Below, one piece after another: positions 33,575-45,649 of a stretch of 64,000 nucleotides of DNA (positions within the stretch are counted from its first letter, which is position 1; each line of letters opens with the position of its first letter). A model generated the notes under the pieces. It ran no database searches. It was not told where the DNA came from and saw only the letters and a program-made list of their open reading frames with translations. Position numbers and translations under genes: made by a program. Source of the stretch: Cricetomys ansorgei (Eukaryota > Chordata > Mammalia > Rodentia > Nesomyidae). The stretch spans positions 1,978,501 through 2,042,500 of the forward strand of contig JAMJFZ010002500.1 of NCBI GenBank assembly GCA_026225945.1, given 5' to 3'.

Positions 33575-36500
33575 TTACACATTGTTGAGAATGTATTGTG
33601 GGACTTGGGATTCTTCTTTCCTAGGAGAGAGATCCTCCAGTAAAATTGCCTGAAATGCTGAGAGTTTACTATAGTTCAAATGGCTTTTACGAGGGCTTTC
33701 CCTGAAGTCCACACACTGTTCAAGCAACTCCCGCTTCTGTGGGAGCAGAAGTGAGCTCCCTGAGAAGCGCTTGCCAAGTCTGAAGAGGATGGACTTGTAA
33801 GCGAGATCAATTTGCTCCACCATCTCAAGCATCTGCTTGGCTGTCCTGCACTGAAATGAAGAGGATGCTTTAGAAGCAGCAACAGCAGAAAAACATCAGG
33901 TTCAACCAAAGAAATTAATTAAAGCTTAAAACAAATTATAGTACTTCTTTTCAACTCTAAAACAGTAAACAACTAGCAACATGAACATAAGAAATAATGT
34001 ATACTTATTTCCAGGGTGTATTTCTAAAATAAGCAGTGGAACAAGACAAAAATTCAGAAGAGATAAGAAAGCACCAAGATTAAATAAGAGGTTCATTTAC
34101 CATGCTTAATATAGTTTGAATCCTATACATTTTAACCTTAGTTTTGAAAAGTCCTCCAAATTATTCTATAACCCCTGTCTGAATGGATTAGCTTCTCCAT
34201 TTCTTGTACTCAGTTTATTTTTTACTAAGAACATGTGATTTGAGATACAGGAAGATCTTTAACACATAGAAATTACATTTTAAACCAATTAGATTCCTTT
34301 GTAATTAATATTATTGTGAGTGTGTGTTTGAAAACATTGTTCTGAAAAGTGATTTATAAGCTCAGGACACCAAAAAAATTCTATGAAATCCTTCTCTGTC
34401 TTCTAAAGTTTGTGGCAATTAAATGGTGGGATCAAAAAAGTAGGAAGAATGTGTGCTTAATGAAATCAGTACAATATATAGAATCTCACTTTTTACCACA
34501 GGATTTTGAATCTGAACACATATGTACTTGATACATAATAGCATCACCATGTTTAAACCTGTTTCCAGTTCCAAGAAGACTTAATCTGTATCTCACTTAG
34601 TGGCATGGAGAAATAAAGCTCTAATGGCCATGCATAAATAATGGGATTTTTGTTCTGTTGGGGGTTCTTGAATTGGATTTAGAGTGAGGAGCTTTATCAT
34701 ACTGCAACATGTCTGAGAGAGAAGCATCAGAGCTTAGCCTATTCACTGCCTGTTCCTTCCAGAATCAGGAAGCAGAAGGACCAATATGGTGGCTTATTCT
34801 ATATGTTCTATACAACCCAGGTCCAATCATATCAAATATGAAATGTTGAAAACGCAATTTAACTGTATGTATCTCATAAATATCACTCTCTCTAACGATA
34901 GCGACAAAGCTAAGTATGCGACACATCTTATCAATTTTGTCTCTCCTACCAATTCTATGTGGTCAGTAGTAAGTAAATTGCAACATTGAGAGGTTAGACA
35001 GTTTGTTGAAGGACTTATGGTTGCCAGCTAAATACTTAGGATTTGAACTCAGACAATTTGACAGGAGACTGCATGTGAATTACCAAATCACATTGAGATT
35101 GAGTGCCTGAGGGTTGGCTATATCTATTTAAAAACTCCTTAGGTTGGCCAGAGCTCATCACTCATGGAAAGGAAATCTTGATCTACTTTGACCAATTTTT
35201 TTTTTTTTTACACATTCCTTTCCACACTCCAAGGAATGGACTATCAATCCATGGCCTCACCAATAGAGCTGCCATGTGGCATTTTAATTATCTTCATCCC
35301 ATAATTTCATCATTCAGAGGTTTTTATTTATTTCATGTCTCTCTGTGTGTATGTTTATGGGTATGTGCGCTCAAGTGGGGGTGCCTGTAGAAGCCTGTGG
35401 AATGAAGAGGATATTGAGTCACCTGAAACCAGACTCACAGGGGACTGTGAGCCGCAGCGTGGGTACTGAGAACTGCATTCCAGCTCTCTGTGAGAACAGT
35501 AAGTGCTCTTAAGCACTGAGCCATCTCGTCAACCCTTCATAATCATTAGTCCATTTTTAGGGAAATGAAGACATCTGCTTTGTCTTCCTTCTATCACCTT
35601 AAACAGGAGTCTACTCAAGAAAAAAAAATGCATTCAGTAGCAGGTGCTATCTACCTGATGAATTTTCATACTGAAGTCAGGGGCCTTGATATTTTTCACT
35701 TCTAGTCTTTACCTGAATGGTTACCTACTTTTGGCTCAAAGAAGTAAATCTCAAAAAACTAAATGGAAACTCCTGGGATTCACATAGTAAATGTCACTCG
35801 GGAAGAGAGAAAGATGGAGGATTATACAAGCCCTGCCTTGGACATGGAGAGAGGTTATGACTCCAGGGAAAGAAGAGTGAGACTTCAAGAAATAATGCCA
35901 AGCATGGTGACTTCCCTTCCTCTTTTGAACGCTAATTTCTCTCGAACTAAGAAGGAAGAACCAGGTGGAGATTTCCACAGAAATAATACACAAAGAAAGA
36001 CTACCTGGAAAACATATATCTGACACATGATTATTTTAACAACAAAATAATACTGCCATTCCAACCTAGAGGTAAACCATATTTGGCTATTAAAACCTGA
36101 TAGAATTGAAGTGATATACTATAGACTGTTTATAGGTGAGTCATACCAGATATGCCAGTTGAATGTTGTTTAGTGAAAACCACATGGCTAAAAGTACTTG
36201 TTTTCTGGGTGCAAGTGAAAACTCAATAGACTGAGAAAACTTCCCTAACCAATATTACAATTTTTGCTTACTCTCTAATCTATAAAAAATAGGGGGGCAG
36301 GGAAAGCAGTCAGAAGTTCACTATATTTTTCCAAAGCTGAACAAAAAGAACTGAGCATAATGTACTTTACATCATGCTCTGTGTTGTAGCACATAGGGTG
36401 GGCATCTGTGCTTTTTAAGCTGCCTGTCTTTCAGATGTGTAAACAGCCACTCACTTTGCAGATGAGGTGGCAGATGAGGCCTGTTATGGCACCTTATAGC

Positions 36501-37893
36501 TGAGGGAAGAGTCAGAACTGTATTATGAGCCTGCTAAGGAAGATGCACAGGGATGTACTGGTAGACAGAGTTATTAAAATACTAAAATATTGTATTTTAT
36601 TGTTGAAATTCAAAGAAAAAGATATGCATATATTAAAAAGAAGTTAGGAGTCTAGGATGTGAACAGACTCTTAAGTTTGGTAATCACCTCAGACCCTTCA
36701 TTTGCTATGTGACTCTCCCCAGGTACCAAATTTAGATTCCTCACTGGCCAAATGCAAGTAGTAATGGGACCTGCCTTAGGGCATTTGGGAGTGTTAAATG
36801 AGTTAACACAGCGAACTGCTAAGCATACAGCATGGAGAAGCTGCATCTATTAACAGTAGCTGTTACTAGTATGATGAGTATTTTGCATAGAGTTTTTGCT
36901 GTTAGGGAAGAGAACTAAGTGAAAGTTTTCACAGAAATAAAATTTGAAATGAGAAGAGTTACCAAATGCATTTACAGCACCTGATCTTTTATAGACATAA
37001 CGTAGGCACGCTGAGCTCAAGGCGGCTGTACTGTTGGACTTCTGGTCCATAGGGGCACTGTCCTCACTCTAGAGAAACAACTCCTCTTTCCCTTGTGCAG
37101 GCCTCATGGATGAGGCAGGAACAGACAGAAATCCCAGTTTCACAGTCAGCCCACTGACCAAATGTTGTGTAGTCTGGTTCAATTGTATGCTTACTTATGG
37201 AACAGAAACACAGAAACAGCCTTCTCGTGAAGGAATTCCTTTATTTTGTCAGCAGTTAATGACAAGAAATCTTGGCTCATCCCAGAGCATTTACATTTTA
37301 ATAGTAAATTGTGAATCTTTTTTCTTTCAGAACTGTGGTTTCACTGTTTGGTGTGTTTCTAGAAGATGAAGTTAGCTATAATTTGGAATTGAGAAAAATT
37401 GGAGAGAGCTCTGCATGGTGGCTCACAATGTAAACTCAACACTCAGAATACAGAAGTAGGCGGATTGCTCAGCCTGGGCTATAAGGTAAAACCATCTCAA
37501 ACAGAAGCTAAAACAGTGAATATGGCAGGAGAAAAGGCTCAATTGGTAAAGCGTTTGCCTTCTGAGCATGAGAACTGAAGTTCTATCTTCAGCACCCATT
37601 TAAAAGCTGGGCACAATGGCATTTTTCTTTAAACCCAGGGATGGTAGGTAGGCACAGATAGACCACTGGGGCTCTCTGACTAGTTGGCTAGATAAATCAG
37701 CGAGATCCAAGTTCAATGAAAGACTTCTTTCAAAAGTAAGAGGAGCATGATTGAAGAAGGAAGTGAATGCTGATCTCTGGACTCCACAATGCATGTACAC
37801 ATACACATCACACCACACACACACACACACACACACACACATGCACACCTATACCTAAACATGAGCACATACACACAAAAACAGGTATATACA

Positions 37894-37952
<59 letters not shown>

Positions 37953-40900
37953 TAACAATAACAACAAAACAAAAAAGGGAGGGCATTGGTGAGAGACACA
38001 GAGAGAGAGAGGGAGAAAGAGAGACAGAGAGTGAGAGGGAAGTGTATGTGTGTATGTGTATGTGTGTGTGTGTATGTGTGTAGGTGTTGGTTGCTTGTCT
38101 GAGCAATAAGTATAAGGGAGGTATTTGTGGAAAGAGCAGGCAGCCAAATATCCTGTAATACCCAAAGCACTAGGACAACTTTCCATGCTAAGAACTGTCC
38201 TAATTCTGGGCAATTTTTTTTTGAATTTCATAATTATTTTCCTTGACTTTGACTTTGGTAATTAAGTGCAAGGGAAATTTTTTGCATCTTCTCATGTATA
38301 CCTGATTTTATAGAAAATAAACTGGCATGAGCGTTGAGGGAAGAGTGGTCCTCTTACCCTTCTTGGAACAGTATCCTTCGATCTTCATGTTTCAAAGAAT
38401 GAGATCAGCAGCAGCTGCAATGACCAGGATAGACGAGTTTCTCTCATCCCAGGCTGTGTGTTTATGGTCCCCCTTTCTTTTTATAAAGTTTTCTCATGTT
38501 ATTACTTCCACAAATGAATTTTCTGAGTTGGTCTTAATTTTAAAAGGTATGACTGTGGTTACTACACAGAGGTAATTCCAGTTTTAAGACACTGGAGTTT
38601 ATATAATTTAGGGACTCTTCCTAAAAACTTAAATAGAAACTAATGTATACACTATTGTATGCAATATCAGGAATTTCAATGACTAATTATTTAGAACAAG
38701 AAAACAAATCTCAACACATTACAAAGGGCAAAACCTGACAACAAACATTAATTAACATGTTGCTAATATGCGCTCTCTTCTACAGTATTTTACTTCGCAT
38801 TGCCTGATCTTCCCTTTGTCAGAGAGCAATTTCCTGATATCACCGTGGGAGGGAAGCTGATGATATAATTCACTCTAGCATCATTGATCAGTGCTTATTT
38901 TCCATTATTGCAGCTGGAGTGCGTGGCAAATGCAGTTCCAACATGGGATGTTATTGTTTGCAGTGCTGCGGGCTTGTGCTGCTGAGTGCTCGACTCGCAT
39001 CGCAAGAGCCAAAGCGTTATGACGCGTTTATAATTTTCCATTCAGTATTATTGAGTAAGTTCTTTATGGGGGAAAAACTTGTATTTTCATTAGGCATTGA
39101 AACAACCCAAATCTTCTGCTAATCAAATTAGACATATCTGAGGCTTATATTTCTTTCTTTTAAGATTAGCTTCTCAGGCCAGACATTTCACCCTTGTCTT
39201 TCCTTCTCTGCCCACAGATTTGCAATGCCCAGCATTGGCGTTTGCACTCACTTTACAGTGTGAAGGTTAGCCTTCCACTTTGTGCTGTGAAGCCAGGATG
39301 AGGAAGGCTTTCCTGGGACTCACATCTACACTAGGAGGGACTAGAATAGATCACTACACCAGAAAGTTACTTAAACCATCTATTACACTAACCCAGAGCT
39401 AAGTAGCTCCTCAGCTAATGTTCTCCTTACCCAAAGCCCAGCGCTGCCCTCAGCTTCTCTCACATCAACAACTGGAGAGGGATTATGATGCAGGAAGCCT
39501 GAGTGGGAAAAGACAGTGCTTGTTGGACAAGTGTAGCCAAGAGGGCGGGAAGACCTGAGTGAAGGGCTGGGTCCACAGCCTGTGGCACAGCGAGGAGATC
39601 CTTTAACAAGCAAGGCCAAATGGGAGGTCAGAGGTCATGGGAGGGATAACCTTGGAGGTGATCCCGGGCCCAGGCTCTTGCTTTTCCCATCTTTGCTTCT
39701 GAGCCACCATGAAGCAAGCAGCTTCCTCTGCCCGCGGGCCTGCTGGGATGTTCTGTACCATTACAGGCCCAACGGCAGCAGGGCCAAGTGACTAAAACCT
39801 CAAGAACTGTGAGAAATAAACCTTTCCTATTCCTCCGTTTGAGATTACCCAGGCATTTTAAAAACAATTGACTAACACAGATTTCTTAATTTTGTGAATT
39901 TTATTAAAATATAAGACTTATTCAGAGCCTTGGAGAAGCCCTGTGGGGAGACGTCAAGCTTGACCTTCATTAACCTTACTGTAACATCTGCTAGTTAGTT
40001 TCTAATCTGTAAATGTCATATCAGAGCAGCAAAGAGGCTGTTGTGAAATGGATAGCAGCAAACGGAGCTTAATGAGACTGAAAATCACTGGTCTAGGTTT
40101 GCAGGAAGGGAAGTGGGCCCAGAGAAAGAAACACGACCCTGAACACAGATGCCTTTCCCTCTTCCAAGACTGTTAATGCCCACAGATCGTAGACGTGCAG
40201 GAGAAAAAAAGAAAAAAATAACTTAAAAATGGATCTGGCCCCAGAAGAAAGCTTGTAGTATAACATGTAACTGGAATACTGCAATGCTTAAAGATTAGAA
40301 ACAGAGACATTGTCAGAATATTCAGACACTCTTCCTTGGCCAATTCTTTAAGGCAGCGTTTCCCTCAAGCAGGGTTTGAAATGATAGTAGATGCACATTT
40401 TCACTGAGAACAAAGTAAAGTCATTAGCATAAATATTAAAAACTACTTACTTGATTAGTTAATAAATTATCATTCTGCATTTTCATTTTTTAACTATAAT
40501 TTCCACCTGGTAACTCCAGTTGTCTTGTTGTACCTGTGAAGGAGCCTTCAGGCTGTTTAAATAAAGAGACAAAAATCCATCATTAAAAAGCTCCAAACAT
40601 AAAACAGTACTCTTTATCATTGCTAATATAAAGTCATATGATTGAAAAATATATATAGAAAATCCTATCTCCACATGACCCAAGGGCCATTAATTAATCA
40701 GATGCAATGAACAATAGTCAAAATAAAATACGAAATTATTTTCTTAGTTTCTAAATTGAATTTATACTACTAATTTGCAACATATTTCGGTAATGTCGTA
40801 ACACTGACATTTAAAAGAAAAAGAGAACTAAATGTAATTTTCAAGTTTGTCTTGTTAAAGTTAGGATTTGAATATAGCTTGCTAGTTACTTATGTGGTCT

Positions 40901-43796
40901 GATTTCATAAAAAGAAAAAACACTGGGCCCTGAAGTTTAGTAACACCGTTTTATACATCACGTTTTCCAAACAGGAAATTTCTGAATCTCAACTATCATG
41001 ACTAAAGAAAGAAATGAATTAAATATATAGGCTCGTCTTTGACCCTGACCTTTCTGTAACTCAATATTTAATTGCAATATAAGAATAATATTAATCGTGC
41101 ATATACATCCTTTATCTAGTTTACATATTTTTGTAGCGAGCACACTGTTATTTGCTGATGACAAGCAAAAGAAATATATAAGACCTTTGCCTCTGTGGTG
41201 AGTCTTCTGTTAGCTGACAAACAGGAAAACAGCTAAAGTGGAGCTGCTTCGTTTCACTAAAGTTTGCAAAGGTAAACCATGTTCCTGTGTGGAAGCATAA
41301 GGCAATCTACTTTAAAAGGGGACCCTTTCAACGAGAATGACATTCAAGGGTGAGATAAGATGCACCACACCAACAGCTGGGATGAGAAAATTTCAAACAG
41401 TGGGAAACTCAAAGCCCCCATAACGAGAAAGACCATGGAGATCTAGGAATTAAGAGAACATTGGGATGGAAGCTTGGCGAGCAGAGGCAGGAGCATGAAA
41501 TGAGCATGGGGATGGATTGTGAGTGCCTGAAGAACATGGCGAAGAGTTGGGTTTTCTTTGAAGGCTCACGAAAAGCTTTCTGATTCTTTAAAGCTGGGGA
41601 AGTTGCACACACGTAGATAGGCATGTGTGTGCATGTATGAATACACATTCCCCTGATTAAAACATTTAGAGGGCTTTTAAATACTCATGGATATTGTACA
41701 TGTATATACACATGCCCATATATATATGCATAGATATTGAAGTGGATATGCACATAGCTATGTCTGCAGTTAGGTGTGTTATAGACTTCCATTGTCTTAG
41801 GAGATCATTAAAATATGATTTAATTGACAATAAAATATGATAATAAGTTGTCCTAGAGAGATGGTGGTGAAGGGTTCATGGGTCCACGGTGGGCATTAAG
41901 AGGATTTACTGATATATTGGAGAATAAAAGAGCATAAAAAATAGTTCCTAATTTTCTAGCTTTAAATAACTCTGTAAGGCATCATCCCTTATTATTGAAG
42001 GCTGGGGAAGGTCTACAGCTTAGGAAAGTACCAGTTTTGGAAAGAAAATTAATTAAGTGTTCCAATTTAAAGAACATTGTGCTATGACCTATCTTTTTAA
42101 ACAATGCTAGCAATAAATAGTTTAGAAAGTTTTTAAAGAATAAATATTTGGGATAGAAATGTAAATTCAAATCACTGGCATATATCTGAAGTGATTGATT
42201 AAGATGAAGTTGGCTAAAAAATAAAATAAAATTTAAAATACGAGAAAGAGTAAAGAACAAAGTAAGTCCCAAGATGGAGCCATAAGGAATGTCAACATCT
42301 CAAGGAGGGGGAAGGGAAAGGTCCAGAGAAGACACTAAGGAAAACAGCTTGTAAGATAAGAGGGTTCCCACTACAGCTTGAAAGAGAGAACACTTCTAAA
42401 GAAATGGTTCATTTCTAAATCTTGCTCAGGGGTGATGCAAGAAGGGAAGATAAATGACACTGTGTCTGGCAATGTGGAAGTCTCTGGGAATTAGTGGTAA
42501 TAATCTCTGTGGAGTAGTGTGTGTGTGGAAGTCAAGCTGAAATGGGCTACAGAGAATAAAGGGTGGATGAGGAAGGAACTCTTGCAGATAATGTCACAGG
42601 AGCTTTCCAGCACACTAGAGGGCTTGGGGGATGCAGTGGTAAGGTGAGTTCTCGCTTGGGGGAGATTTAGATGTCGTGTGTAAGCTTACGAGGGAAGTCT
42701 AGCACAAGGAGAGAGGTTAGACATTCGAGTAGTTGTCTTTCTGCAAATAAAAAGGGAGACATTTTCACTGAGTTTGATTAAAATACAGTTGTTTCTGTGA
42801 CAATTCGCTGCATACAATTATTTTTTAGATCTCTGTATCTAGCACATTAAACAAAAACATATTAAAAAGAATTCTTCCTACAAAAAGTCTTAAATTTTTC
42901 CACCCATTATCAGAGCTTTAACATTTCAGTTTCAGCCAAATAGCTGAACATGTAAGTTAAGTGTTGAATAAATAAAACCAATAATACATATAGAACGTGA
43001 TCATTCCCATTGATTGATAGGAGAGACAAGAGAAAAAATACATAAAATCCAGAGGGATTGAATGTTCCCAGATCGGATTAGTACTAAAACCTGACCAAGA
43101 GTTAAACCTTGGCGTGGACAGGCATTTATCATGGATTCTATACTCAGTGTTTCTTTCCACTGTACAAGGATGGTCTGTGTTCAGTGACTCTTCCTTGGTG
43201 GTATTACATCATGCTATGGTATGCTGTGAAAAATTGTCTGTGAGAGTTTCACCTTGTCTCATTATCCTTTGTCTTGCTAATAAAATAAATATTTTACAAA
43301 TATGTATTGGGTCATAGTAAAACTGCAGCTTTTTAAAAGTGCTTATTTATCAGCTGCTATGTGCATAGCAATGCATAGGCCCAAATATGGCACAAAATAA
43401 TTTTTTTCTTTCTAAATGTAAAAAACTAAGTTCTCAAGGTAGGAATGATAATGACAAAACTAAAACATATTTCAGTAAAAATAATAAATACGAAACAGCC
43501 ATAATTAATTCATAGCATTTGTTGAATAATTACTATACATCAGATGCTGTGCTTCTTCCAACTAAGATTCACAGAAATTCTGTAGGTGAGCATGACTAGT
43601 ACCTCTGGCTTTCATAAGACACAGAAGTCTAGACCACATAACTGGCAGAATCAATATTTGAAGTTTAAAAATCTGGATGGCCAGGATCTTAAATATAGGA
43701 AAGAAAGGCACTCACCATATTGCATTGTTTAAACACAGCGTGGTGTTGGACAGGATTGTGATGATGAACAAGGCAGTGGTGCAGGTGAAAAAAGAT
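33575..43796 (-). CDS. Uncharacterised spliced gene, 3' three exons, signal/membrane segment
   Basis: Three exon-like blocks join exactly in phase. Exon a, 43796-43716 (81 bp), has acceptor CCTTTTTAG and donor ATG|GTGAGTG. Exon b, 40552-40507 (46 bp), has acceptor TTTATTTAAACAG and a weaker donor CAG|GTGGAA. Terminal exon c, 33850-33575, has acceptor CTTCATTTCAG, stop TAA and AATAAA downstream. Exon a in the open phase encodes a hydrophobic stretch (SFFTCTTALFIITILSN) that could be a signal peptide or membrane anchor; it ends with two bases that complete a Cys codon with the first base of exon b. Exon b ends NWSYQ on a codon boundary, and exon c continues CRTAKQMLEMVEQIDLAYKS to a 91-codon end rich in Leu, Lys and Glu. 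At least 133 codons, four Cys after the hydrophobic part and three N-glycosylation sequons (NTT, NWS, NYS) suggest a small secreted or luminal protein. The first exon with the ATG was not found. I do not recognise the family. Confidence 0.6.
35330..35540 (-). repeat. B3-type SINE, antisense
   Basis: A GT-rich tail (CTCTGTGTGTATGTTTATGG) is followed by the body and a tRNA-like head that reads, on minus, GGTTGACGAGATGGCTCAGT with AGCACTTACTG. It is in an intron of the uncharacterised gene. Confidence 0.65.
36680..36885 (+). repeat. MIR remnant
   Basis: TGCTATGTGACTCTCCCCAG, TTCCTCACTGGCCAAATGC, ATGGGACCTGCCTTAGGGC and GTTAAATGAGTTAACACAG follow the MIR consensus in order. The 64-codon minus ORF here is therefore not a gene. 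Confidence 0.7.
37410..37505 (+). repeat. Diverged B1 SINE
   Basis: CATGGTGGCTCACAATGTAA, ACAGAAGTAGGCGGATTGCT, CAGCCTGGGCTATAAGG and CATCTCAAA keep the order of the 7SL-derived B1 box A and box B regions and the spans between them. Confidence 0.65.
37506..37800 (+). repeat. B4 SINE ending in a CA microsatellite
   Basis: An ID-like head (AGAAAAGGCTCAATTGGTAA, GCGTTTGCC) is followed by a B1-like right part and TGATCTCTGGACTCCACAAT before the (CA)n tail. That is the composite ID-B1 structure of B4. Confidence 0.65.
37803..38095. repeat. Compound microsatellite (CA)n, (GAGA)n, (TG)n
   Basis: CA tracts at 37812-37840 and about 37895-37950 are followed by a GA-rich block at 37990-38040 and TG tracts at 38043-38090. 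Long ORFs on both strands here are translations of simple sequence only. Confidence 0.95.
38914..39054 (+). other. Exon-like, CpG-retaining block of unknown role
   Basis: 141 bp lie between a strong acceptor (TTATTTTCCATTATTGCAG) and a strong donor (TTGA|GTAAGT). Eight CpGs are kept in an otherwise CpG-poor neighbourhood. One phase is open throughout, with a Cys-rich start (MGCYCLQCCG) and SARLASQEPKRYDAF after it; the other two phases contain stops. It could be a coding exon of a plus-strand gene, a noncoding exon or a conserved regulatory element. No partner exons were identified. Confidence 0.35.
39635..39882 (+). repeat. MaLR-type LTR (ORR1/MT-like) 3' part
   Basis: GAGCCACCATGAAGCAAGCA, CTTCCTCTGCCCGCGGGCC, AACTGTGAGAAATAAACC and the terminal TTGACTAACACAG match the 3' half of rodent MaLR LTRs. 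ORFs overlapping it on both strands are not genes. Confidence 0.65.
40560..43490. other. Intron DNA of the uncharacterised gene
   Basis: Mostly unassigned AT-rich sequence. A purine-rich block at 42280-42620 looks like an old degenerate repeat. No additional exon could be supported here. Confidence 0.35.
43495..43680 (-). repeat. MIR remnant, antisense
   Basis: CATTTGTTGAATAATTACTA, CATCAGATGCTGTGCTTC, TAAGACACAGAAGTCTAGAC and CACATAACTGGCAGAATC retain the antisense MIR order. It lies just downstream (minus sense) of exon a of the uncharacterised gene. Confidence 0.6.
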
Positions 43797-44379
43797 CTAA
43801 AAAGGAAAACCCACAAAGCAACGTTTAGATAATGAGCATGTGAGGACATACAGTCAGTAATGCCGGACAACTACCGCAAAGAACAACAGTGACAACTAAC
43901 ACGAAGGAAATTCTACTTCCGTCATCTTAACCTACAAAGTTGGGTTCGTACACAGTGAGGGAGTTACAACAAAACAAGAAGCTGATATCTGTTCATTATG
44001 GACAGTTGCCTTATTCACTATTCTTTTCTCCTCTCCTCCTAAATCCTTTATCTACAATGGTGTAAGCTATGCCAGGGCAATGGTGGCACAAAGCCTATAA
44101 GTGTAACCAATCAATAACTGATTTGACTTAAGAAGCAATTCATGATATGGAACCCATACCTGAAACTGTTTGGGCGACTAAGAACCTAGGACTAGATAGT
44201 GCAGGAACCTAGGATAAAACCAAATGCTGCTGGTCTAAAAAAGAAAAGAAAAAAATGTAGTGATAAAAATGACTCCTAGCTCTATTCTGCTGTACTCATA
44301 GATCAGGGACTTGTTCAGCCATTATCAGAAAAGCTTCACCCTGGAGCAGATGGGAAAAGATACAGAGACGCACAGCCAG

Positions 44380-45645
44380 ATATTACCCAGAGAGTGGCAG
44401 ACCTTGGAACATTCAGCCCAAAGTGGGATGTCTCCATAAAATCCATCCCCTCAGGGCTCAGGATACCTCATGGAAGAGGAGACAGAAAGAGTGTAAGAGA
44501 TGTAAGGGATGGAGGACACCAAAAACAAAAAACAAAAACAAACAAACAAACAAACAAAAACCAAAGCCTTCTAAACCAACACGAACAAAGCTCATATGAG
44601 CTCACAGAGACTAAAGCAGCATGCACAAGGCTTTCATGGCTCTACTCCAGGTCCTCTGCATGTATATTATGGCTTCCAGTTTAGTGTTTTTACGGGATAC
44701 CTGTAATAGTTTGTTGTTGTGGAGGCTCACCAAGGAAGACAAGGAGGCATTCTCATATGTGCAGACTCTTTCAGACCTCAGCAGAGAGAACCACTGTCAG
44801 CACAAGCACCATCCTCCATAGTGGAACCCTGAGCAACTAAGCTCAAGTGTTTTTATTGATTCAGAACTCCTCAGGCATTCTGCAATAGTATATGCGGATC
44901 ATTACCAACCAACATCCCCCACATAAACCCAACACCTGCAGACAATACAAAACTTGAAGACCTAGGCAACCCCTCACCCAAGAGTACACAGAACCATTTC
45001 AAACATAACTAAAAATAAATTTCTACAACAGAATAAGTGTGCCTCTTGTTCTTGTGCCTCTCTTGGGTTCTTTTCAGTCTGGTGGTTTGTCTTGTCCAAC
45101 TTCATTGTGATGATCTTTATTTTATCTATTATATTTTATATCGTAATAGTTAAAAATGAATGAATTAATGAGTGAGAGAGTGAATGAGTGGATGAAAACC
45201 TGTCCATTTGGGTAGTGGTTAACAACTGAACTCTAATTTATACCTACTGGATGAGGGAAAAATCAGTTTTCTCCAATGGAATGAAACTGAATATATAACC
45301 CACTCCAGAGCAGGCTCATATTCAGGAGTAGTTGACCAACATACAATGGACTCCACAGTGTGTGTGTGTGTGTGTGTGTGTGTGTTTATTTGGTTACAGT
45401 TTGGTATTGTTGGGTTGTTTTTCTATTTGGGGGGTTGTTTCATTTTGTTTTCTTGGTTTGAGGAGGTTTTGTTGTTGCAGTAGACTTTTTATTTGTTTGT
45501 TTCTTTGAGAAATAATTTAAAGTTTGGGTGGTTAGGAATAGGGAAAGGATCTGAAAGGAGTTGAGGGAGGGGAAGAATATGATCAAAACATATTTAAATT
45601 TAAACATTGCTTTAAATAGCAAAAAAACATAATTAAAAGGAAAAG
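44380..45645 (+). mobile_element. L1 3' UTR (Lx-like), plus strand
   Basis: CATATGAGCTCACAGAGACT, AAAGCAGCATGCACAAGGC, CCAGGTCCTCTGCATGTAT and TTTTTACGGGATACC are typical of rodent L1 3' UTRs. The element continues through T-rich sequence to GGAAAGGATCTGAAAGGAG and an AT-rich end. It contains a (CAAA)n tract (about 44535-44562) and a (TG)n tract (45358-45384). Confidence 0.65.
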
Positions 45646-45649
45646 GAAA

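Noticed and set aside
36652..36846. 64-residue minus ORF
   Set aside because: It is the complement of a MIR element.
37713..38231. 172-residue ORF and several others of His-Thr or Cys-Val repeats
   Set aside because: Translations of (CA)n/(TG)n microsatellites.
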